Positions 15,740 to 21,004 of a stretch of 21,004 bases of DNA are shown here, piece after piece (position 1 is the first letter of the stretch; each line of letters starts with the position of its first letter). A model generated the notes under the pieces. That model had not been told where the DNA came from. It did not search any database and worked only from the letters and a program-made list of their open reading frames with translations. Both the position numbers and the translations under genes were made by a program. The DNA is from Sulfurospirillum sp. (GTDB lineage: Bacteria > Campylobacterota > Campylobacteria > Campylobacterales > QNZT01): NCBI GenBank assembly GCA_003978405.1, contig QNZU01000007.1:1-21004 (forward strand). Reading direction: 5' to 3'.

Positions 15740-17632
15740 ATGGATTTAAAAATGAAGCTAAGTAAAGCACTACTGTTATTGCTCTTCTCAAGCAATCTGT
15801 TTTCTGCCGAGATTGATGAGAGTGTAAAGATAAAGGTCAAACATCCAATAACTAAAACTCAAGAAGAGACTATGTATCAAAGTGGAATAAAGTCCATTAG
15901 CTATATAGGTAACTTAAACTACTATATTGTGGGTGATAAAGATAGTGTTGATGCTTATCTTAAAGACTCAAATATCCTAAGTTACAAACTTGATATTAGT
16001 GATGAGAAGTTGGATTCTGATCTCTTTAAAACCGGTAATGGTATAGAAGAGTTTTCTATGAGTGATAATATTAAAATCACACTCTTGTTATTTGAGACTA
16101 TGGATAAGGATGAGATAACAGAGTATTTACAAAAAGCATCTATTAATGCAACTGTGAGTTCTGTAAATGAAGAGTTAAGAAGTGCAACTATCTATATCAT
16201 TAGAGATGACTTGAAGAGATTAAGTAAACTATCAAAGATAGAGTATATACAAAAGAGATTTTCTATTGGGAGTAAAAATGCAAAAACCAGAGATTATGAG
16301 GGTGTAAACAAAGTCTCCAAGGAGTTCTCTTTAAAGGGTGAGGGGATGAGTGTTGCCGTGGTTGATGGTGGTATGGTAAGAGCAAATCATGTAGAGTTTC
16401 AAAATGGAAGTAACAAAAGAGTTTATGATATCGGAGATTATGATTTTGCTGATCATGCAACACATGTGGCTGGAATTATTGGTGCTAAGGGTGTAAAAAA
16501 GAAAGCAAAAGGTATGGCTCCAAATTCAACTATATACAGTTTTTCATTTTATGATGGGGCATTTGCTGATATGAGTGTAGATATATACAATAAATATGAT
16601 ATTTTGTTTTCAAACCACTCATATGGATACAATGAAAAGTCAAAATTGGGAACCTATGATGCTGAAGCGGTAAAAGAGGATAGAGCAATTTATCAAAATC
16701 CATATATGAATATTTTTATAGCTGCTGGAAATGATGGCTTGGATTCAAGCTATCCAAGTTATGGAAAGATCAAAGGTCCAGCAAATGCAAAAAATGTTTT
16801 GACAATCGGTGCTTTAAATTTAAACGCCAGTGGTAAAGCAAACTTTAGCTCAAACGGTCCGGTAAAAGATGGTAGAATAAAGCCAGAACTCTGTGCAAGA
16901 GGTGAGGGTATATACTCTACTTTTTCGCAAAATAACAGTGATTATATGTGGATGAATGGAACTTCAATGGCAACACCTGCAGCTACAGGTATGTCACTTT
17001 TGTTGGCTCAAGCATACAAGAGTGTTAGCGGTGGCTATGATATAAGACACGATATATTGACATCAGTTTTAATACAGAGTGCAAAAGATGTATCAAGAGA
17101 GGGTCCAGATTATGATACAGGTTATGGGATGATTGATATAAAAGGTGCAGTGGATTTGGTTGAGACAATCAACTCAAACTCTCCAAAAGTGTATATAAAC
17201 AAAGTATCATATAACAAAAGTGTAGATTTTCCGTTTGAATTAAAAAATAGCGGGGAGTTTAAAGCAACTATCTCTTGGGTTGATCCTGCATCATCTCCAA
17301 GTAGTTCAGTCTCACTTGTTAATGATCTTGATCTAGAACTTGTATCAAGTAATGGTAAAGTATATTATCCATATACGCTCAATCCAAAAAATCCTACACA
17401 GCTTGCAAAGCAAGATCGTGCAAATCATGTGGATAATATTGAGCAAATTTATGTAAAAAATCTGCCATCAGGTAGTTATAGATTGAGAGTTAAAGGAAGT
17501 GTAGTGGTAAATTCATCTCAGGATTTTGCACTTGCATCAAATATTTCATTAACTAAAAAGAGCAATATCTTAACACTTCAACCAAGTAAGTTAAGAAATT
17601 TTGCAAAAGTTATTCAATTATCGATTCGATAA
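15740..17632 (+). CDS. Secreted subtilisin-family serine protease (S8, KP-43-like)
   Basis: The 630-residue product has a Sec signal peptide (LLLLLFSSNLFSA, cleavage likely after A23). A propeptide-like region follows (about 24-180), then the S8 catalytic domain with Asp209 in VAVVDGG, His239 in HATHVAGI, the oxyanion Asn331 in AAGNDG and Ser409 in NGTSMATP. The His motif has alanine where HGTH is usual, a known tolerated variant. The C-terminal domain (about 490-605) contains ATISWVDP, VNDLDLELVSSNGK and SGSYRLRVKG. It matches in order the beta-barrel that follows the catalytic domain of KP-43-type alkaline proteases. GGAG at 15729-15732 supports the ATG at 15740. It acts outside the cytoplasm; the substrate is unknown. 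Its 3' end overlaps the convergent secreted-protein gene by 23 bp. Confidence 0.9.
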   Translation: MDLKMKLSKALLLLLFSSNLFSAEIDESVKIKVKHPITKTQEETMYQSGIKSISYIGNLNYYIVGDKDSVDAYLKDSNILSYKLDISDEKLDSDLFKTGNGIEEFSMSDNIKITLLLFETMDKDEITEYLQKASINATVSSVNEELRSATIYIIRDDLKRLSKLSKIEYIQKRFSIGSKNAKTRDYEGVNKVSKEFSLKGEGMSVAVVDGGMVRANHVEFQNGSNKRVYDIGDYDFADHATHVAGIIGAKGVKKKAKGMAPNSTIYSFSFYDGAFADMSVDIYNKYDILFSNHSYGYNEKSKLGTYDAEAVKEDRAIYQNPYMNIFIAAGNDGLDSSYPSYGKIKGPANAKNVLTIGALNLNASGKANFSSNGPVKDGRIKPELCARGEGIYSTFSQNNSDYMWMNGTSMATPAATGMSLLLAQAYKSVSGGYDIRHDILTSVLIQSAKDVSREGPDYDTGYGMIDIKGAVDLVETINSNSPKVYINKVSYNKSVDFPFELKNSGEFKATISWVDPASSPSSSVSLVNDLDLELVSSNGKVYYPYTLNPKNPTQLAKQDRANHVDNIEQIYVKNLPSGSYRLRVKGSVVVNSSQDFALASNISLTKKSNILTLQPSKLRNFAKVIQLSIR

Positions 17633-18239
17633 TTTCCTCAGCAGAGTTGTTTTGAAAATCATCATCTAAAATCTTTATATCTTCAGAGATTTTAAAGTGA
17701 TTTTCATCAACTTTCTCCTCTTTTAATAAAACTGCAACCATATGTTGGTTATATCCAAAAATCTCGATATCTTTTTTTAAAATCAAAGAGCCATTCATAC
17801 AGATTTTTAGCCCTTTTAATGAGATATTTTGACATGAAATATTTAAGATTTTAGAAGATGGTGAATTTAAAACTCTCTCTTGTTCATTATTATCAAGATT
17901 TTCAAAAATCTCCAAGAGTTTTGATCTTAAAGATAGACTTTTTGAGCCTTTTTTGTCCAACAGATTGATGGTAGTTGTGTAGCCGTTTTTTGTTATTGTG
18001 AGACTCTTTCTTACTCTCTTGTTCATAATCGGTGAGTATGACTCCTCATAAAGAGCTACTTTTGAGCCATAATTTTTAAAGTATGCTTTTGCAAAACCTT
18101 TTGTGTTGCCACTAAACTTATAATAAATCATCCCCTCTTTAAAAGGTATGGTACTAACAAAGAGATTGGATGATGCTTCAAGCAACAGAGTATTTGCGAA
18201 AAGGAGGAGTGCAATGATGGGAAAAAATTTTACTCTCAC
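17610..18239 (-). CDS. Secreted or periplasmic protein of unknown function
   Basis: This 209-residue protein has a Sec signal peptide (FFPIIALLLFANTLLLEA, cleavage likely near A22). The mature part is mainly beta-like, containing GMIYYKFSGNTKGFAKAYF (36-54) and a cysteine pair (C136, C147) that could form a disulfide in the periplasm. It ends with an acidic tail. I do not recognise the family. The start is GTG 18239-18237, with AAAGG about 9 nt upstream and no better ATG before the signal peptide. It has its own -10 box. The 3' end overlaps the S8 protease gene tail-to-tail, so the two are not cotranscribed, though both products leave the cytoplasm. Confidence 0.75.
   Translation of the reverse strand: MRVKFFPIIALLLFANTLLLEASSNLFVSTIPFKEGMIYYKFSGNTKGFAKAYFKNYGSKVALYEESYSPIMNKRVRKSLTITKNGYTTTINLLDKKGSKSLSLRSKLLEIFENLDNNEQERVLNSPSSKILNISCQNISLKGLKICMNGSLILKKDIEIFGYNQHMVAVLLKEEKVDENHFKISEDIKILDDDFQNNSAEEIIESIIE
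17616..17634. repeat. Perfect inverted repeat inside the overlap of two convergent genes
   Basis: AATTATCGA (17616-17624) and TCGATAATT (17626-17634) are exact complements around one central base, foldable as a 7-bp stem with a 5-nt loop. The repeat covers the S8 protease stop (17630-17632) and encodes part of the last residues of both proteins. It may help end transcription from both sides, but neither strand has a strong T-run after it. Confidence 0.5.
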
Positions 18240-18270
18240 TTTAGATCACCTTTCTCTTTGTCTTGAGAGT

Positions 18271-18276
18271 AGTATA
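18271..18276 (-). promoter_or_regulatory. Candidate -10 box for the secreted-protein gene
   Basis: The minus strand reads TATACT after an A-rich stretch, in the 159-nt gap downstream of lepA. A start near 18264 would give a leader of about 25 nt holding the AAAGG ribosome binding site. An AT-rich inverted repeat (GGTAAAA at 18318-18324 with TTTTACC at 18342-18348) lies upstream; its meaning is unclear. Confidence 0.4.
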
Positions 18277-18381
18277 GCTAATTTTTTTCTTAAAATTATA
18301 TTTTAGTGAGAATACTTGGTAAAAAGTTTAAAAATTGATAATTTTACCCTCAAAGTGTTTCAAAAAGTAAAATATTATTGC

Positions 18382-18407
18382 ATAGATTAGCGTTATTGCT
18401 AATCTAT
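18382..18407 (-). terminator. Stem-loop at the lepA stop codon, probable terminator
   Basis: ATAGATTAGC (18382-18391) and GCTAATCTAT (18398-18407) form a perfect 10-bp stem with a 6-nt loop. The first transcribed arm contains the last lepA codons and its TAG stop. A T-rich stretch (ATATTTTACTTTTT) follows, but only after several bases, so it is an imperfect intrinsic terminator. It would separate prs-lepA from the downstream secreted-protein gene. Confidence 0.6.
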
Positions 18408-20192
18408 CTTTAAAACTGTCAAAAATGCTTCTTGGGGTAGTTGGACTTTTCCTATCGATTTCATCCTCTTTTTTCCGGCTTTTTGTTTTTCCAGAAGTTT
18501 TCTTTTTCTAGTAATATCTCCACCATAACACTTGGCAGTAACATTTTTGCCCATTGATTTTACCGTCTCTCTGGCAATTATTTTATTGCCAACACTAGCC
18601 TGTATGGCTACTTCAAAGAGCTGTCTTGGAACAAGCTCTTTCATTGTCTTTACAAACTCTCTACCTCTGCTTTGGGCTTTTGAGTTTGGCACAATGATCG
18701 ACAAGGCATCTACAATTTCTCCAGCGACTCTGATATCAAGTTGAACCAGATCACCCTCTTTGTATCCTATGGGCTCATAATCAAAACTGGCATACCCTTT
18801 TGTAGCTGATTTTAATTTATCATAAAAATCCATCACTATCTCATTTAATGGAATAGAATACTCCAAAAGAACCCTTTGGGGATTTAGATAATCCATCTTC
18901 TCCTGAACACCTCTTTTTTCATTTAATAGTGTTATGACATTTCCAAGATAATCATTTGGTGTGATAATGGTGGCTTTTACATAAGGTTCCAAGATTGCCT
19001 GTCGCTTGTTTATCGGAGGAAGTTCACTTGGATTTTGTATCTCTATTTCACTTCCGTCATTTAAGATTACTTTATAGACAACGGTTGGAGCGGTAGCAAT
19101 AAGTTCTAACCCAAACTCTCTTTCTAATCTCTCTTTTACCACCTCCATATGAAGCATCCCCAAAAATCCTACTCGAAAACCAAAACCAAGAGCTGCTGAA
19201 GTCTCCGGTTCATATGTGATAGATGAGTCATTGAGTCTTAGTTTGTCAAGGGCATCTCTTAAATCCTCAAACTTATCGGTCTCTATCGGATAGATTCCGG
19301 CAAATACAAAACTTTTTGCCTCTTCAAACCCTTCGATAGATTTTGAAGTGGGATTTTTGGCATCTGTTATTGTATCTCCTACTTGAATATCACTAACAGT
19401 TTTTAATCCAAGGGATACAATTCCAATCTCTCCTGTCTTAATAGCTTTTGTTTTTTGAGGTTTGAGCGGGTGAGGGTAGGTTAGAGATAAAACTTCATGC
19501 TTTTTATCGGTACCCATTACCAAAACTTCTTGATTTTGTCTGATCTCTCCTTCATATACTCTAACAAGTGCCAAAGCTCCAAGATAGTTATCAAACCAAC
19601 TATCATATATAAGAGCTTTGGTTGGGGCATTTTCATCTCCATTAGGAGAAGGGATTTTGTCGATGATTGCATCAAGAAGCTCTTTTATCCCTTCACCGGT
19701 CTTTGCACTCGTCAAGATAGCCTCAGAGCAGTCGATACCGATAGTATGTTCTATCTCCTCTTTTACACGCTCTGCATCTGCCGATGGAAGGTCGATTTTA
19801 TTGATGACTGGAATTAGCTCAAGATCATTATCTATTGCGATATAGACATTTGCAATCGTTTGAGCTTCAACTCCCTGTGAAGCATCTACAATCAAAAGTG
19901 CACCTTCACTTGAGGCTAAGGATCTGCTCACTTCATATGAGAAATCGACATGTCCTGGAGTATCTATGAGGTTTAGAATATAAATCTCTCCATCTCTTTC
20001 GTATGTGAGCCTTACACTCTGAGCTTTGATAGTGATTCCTCTTTCTTGCTCAATATCCATTGTATCCATCATTTGATTTGACAATAGTCTATCCTCCACG
20101 GCACCACACTCTTGGATCAGTCTGTCAGCAAGTGTGCTTTTTCCGTGGTCGATATGGGCAATGATTGAGAAATTTCGAATATTTTTTTGCAT
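18399..20192 (-). CDS. lepA: Elongation factor 4 (LepA), ribosome-associated GTPase
   Basis: LepA/EF4 is an EF-G-like GTPase that binds the ribosome and affects initiation and elongation under stress. The 597-residue protein has G1 AHIDHGKST (12-20), G2 RGITIKA (51-57), G3 DTPGH (77-81) and G4 NKID (131-134). The EF-G-like domains and the LepA-specific basic C-terminal end (YGGDITRKRKLLEKQKAGKKRMK) follow. It lacks EF-G domain IV, as the family does. The start ATG shares one base with the prs stop (TAATG at 20194-20190) and no Shine-Dalgarno sequence is visible, so translation probably depends on ribosomes finishing prs. Confidence 0.98.
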   Translation of the reverse strand: MQKNIRNFSIIAHIDHGKSTLADRLIQECGAVEDRLLSNQMMDTMDIEQERGITIKAQSVRLTYERDGEIYILNLIDTPGHVDFSYEVSRSLASSEGALLIVDASQGVEAQTIANVYIAIDNDLELIPVINKIDLPSADAERVKEEIEHTIGIDCSEAILTSAKTGEGIKELLDAIIDKIPSPNGDENAPTKALIYDSWFDNYLGALALVRVYEGEIRQNQEVLVMGTDKKHEVLSLTYPHPLKPQKTKAIKTGEIGIVSLGLKTVSDIQVGDTITDAKNPTSKSIEGFEEAKSFVFAGIYPIETDKFEDLRDALDKLRLNDSSITYEPETSAALGFGFRVGFLGMLHMEVVKERLEREFGLELIATAPTVVYKVILNDGSEIEIQNPSELPPINKRQAILEPYVKATIITPNDYLGNVITLLNEKRGVQEKMDYLNPQRVLLEYSIPLNEIVMDFYDKLKSATKGYASFDYEPIGYKEGDLVQLDIRVAGEIVDALSIIVPNSKAQSRGREFVKTMKELVPRQLFEVAIQASVGNKIIARETVKSMGKNVTAKCYGGDITRKRKLLEKQKAGKKRMKSIGKVQLPQEAFLTVLKID

Positions 20193-21004
20193 TAATAAAA
20201 TAGTCCGTTTACACTCTCATTGTGATAGATTCTTCTGATGACTTCACTAAAAAGATGTGCTACTGAGAGGACTGTTATCTTCTCATTCTCTTGTGCTAAT
20301 GGTATGGTATCTGTTACTACAAGCTCATCAAGCTCTCCGTTTGTGATCCTCTCATGTGCTGGACCACTTAGAACAGGGTGTGAACAAAATGCCATTACAG
20401 AAGTTGCTCCACTATCTTTTAGTGCTTTTGCAGCCTTGACAATAGTTCCAGCGGTATCTATCATATCATCTATCAAGATCACATCTTTACCCTCAACATC
20501 ACCTATGATATTCATCACTTCAGCCACATTTGCTTTCTCTCTTCTTTTGTCAATAATGACCAAATCAAGTCCCATATCTTTGGCAAAGCTTCTAGCTCTG
20601 GCAACTCCTCCGATATCAGGAGATGCAATGATTGGATTTTTGAGATTTTTTCTTCTTAAATATTCACGAAAGACGATTGAGCCATATAGATTATCAACTG
20701 GAATATCAAAAAAGCCCTGAATCTGTCCTGCATGAAGATCCAAAGTGACGACTCTGTCAATTCCCGCGGTTTCAATCAGATTTGCTACCAGTTTTGCCGA
20801 TATTGGTACTCTTGGAGCCGCTTTTCTATCTTGTCTAGCATATCCAAAATATGGGATGATTGCAGTGATTGAGTTTGCAGAGCTTCTTTTTAGAGCATCA
20901 GTCATGATTAGAAGTTCCATTAGGTTTGCATTTGCTGGAGCACATGTTGATTGGATGATAAATACATCTCTACCCCGAACACTCTCACTTATTTGTATAT
21001 TGAT
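20192..21004 (-). CDS. prs: Ribose-phosphate pyrophosphokinase (PRPP synthetase), 5' end outside window
   Basis: Prs makes PRPP from ribose 5-phosphate and ATP for purine, pyrimidine, histidine and tryptophan synthesis. The open frame runs to the window edge, giving 270 visible residues; about 40 N-terminal residues should lie beyond it. An in-frame ATG at 20920 is internal, because conserved sequence (ISESVRGRDVFIIQSTCAPAN) precedes it. Visible family features are the ATP-binding YFGYARQDRKAAPR, the metal-binding DLHAGQIQGFFDIP, the flexible-loop KRREKANVAEVM and the PRPP-binding loop VILIDDMIDTAGTI. Coupled to lepA by TAATG. Confidence 0.98.
   Translation of the reverse strand: MNIQISESVRGRDVFIIQSTCAPANANLMELLIMTDALKRSSANSITAIIPYFGYARQDRKAAPRVPISAKLVANLIETAGIDRVVTLDLHAGQIQGFFDIPVDNLYGSIVFREYLRRKNLKNPIIASPDIGGVARARSFAKDMGLDLVIIDKRREKANVAEVMNIIGDVEGKDVILIDDMIDTAGTIVKAAKALKDSGATSVMAFCSHPVLSGPAHERITNGELDELVVTDTIPLAQENEKITVLSVAHLFSEVIRRIYHNESVNGLFY

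Noticed and set aside
20238..20720. 160-aa open frame on the plus strand inside prs
   Set aside because: It is antisense to conserved PRPP synthetase motifs and is serine-rich in the way of a reverse-strand shadow.
1..21004. tRNA/rRNA genes, CRISPR arrays, insertion sequences, prophage, toxin-antitoxin or known defence modules
   Set aside because: No tRNA-like cloverleaf, direct-repeat array, transposase, integrase or defence-protein motif was found on either strand by eye.

Overview
This window comes from a low-GC bacterium, most likely a free-living member of the Campylobacterota (Epsilonproteobacteria). Two gene orders support this. One is trpS-serS-(TPR membrane protein PflB), the arrangement I know from Campylobacter jejuni and, for serS-PflB, Helicobacter pylori. 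The other is cheY-prmA-ftsH, known from both genera. An intact leucine gene, two histidine genes and an orphan molybdopterin oxidoreductase fit a free-living relative (for example Sulfurimonas-like) better than a host-restricted one. The genus assignment is inference.

Layout: (1) 1-2273, plus strand: the tail of an unidentified gene, a cytoplasmic molybdopterin oxidoreductase with no partner subunit, and a small TTG-started protein of unknown function. (2) 2280-15500, minus strand: one long run read from right to left as trpS, serS, pflB, an OmpA-like inner-membrane protein, a membrane-anchored helix-hairpin-helix-like protein, a DEDD 3'-5' exonuclease, hisH, hisA, cheY, prmA, ftsH, leuA. Gaps are mostly 0-50 nt, with two ATGA overlaps. 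Candidate internal -10 boxes before the OmpA gene, the exonuclease, cheY and leuA suggest several transcription units inside the run. (3) 15740-18239: a secreted subtilisin-family (S8, KP-43-like) protease on plus faces a small secreted protein of unknown function on minus; their 3' ends overlap by 23 bp. (4) 18399-21004, minus strand: prs (5' end outside the window) coupled to lepA by a TAATG junction.

The genes cover aminoacyl-tRNA synthesis (trpS, serS), translation (lepA, prmA), membrane protein quality control (ftsH), PRPP-fed histidine synthesis (prs, hisH, hisA), leucine synthesis (leuA), and flagellar motor and chemotaxis functions (pflB, cheY). No tRNA, rRNA, CRISPR array, insertion sequence, prophage or known riboswitch was seen. 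No gap between genes exceeds about 240 nt.

I do not see a clear new multi-gene system. The observations most worth checking are: a perfect 10-bp hairpin hiding the leuA ribosome binding site, with a -10 box placed so that a local transcript would lack the inhibitory arm; a predicted leaderless exonuclease mRNA; the OmpA-like/HhH-like membrane pair next to pflB; the orphan molybdoenzyme; and stem-loops built directly over stop codons at three gene ends.
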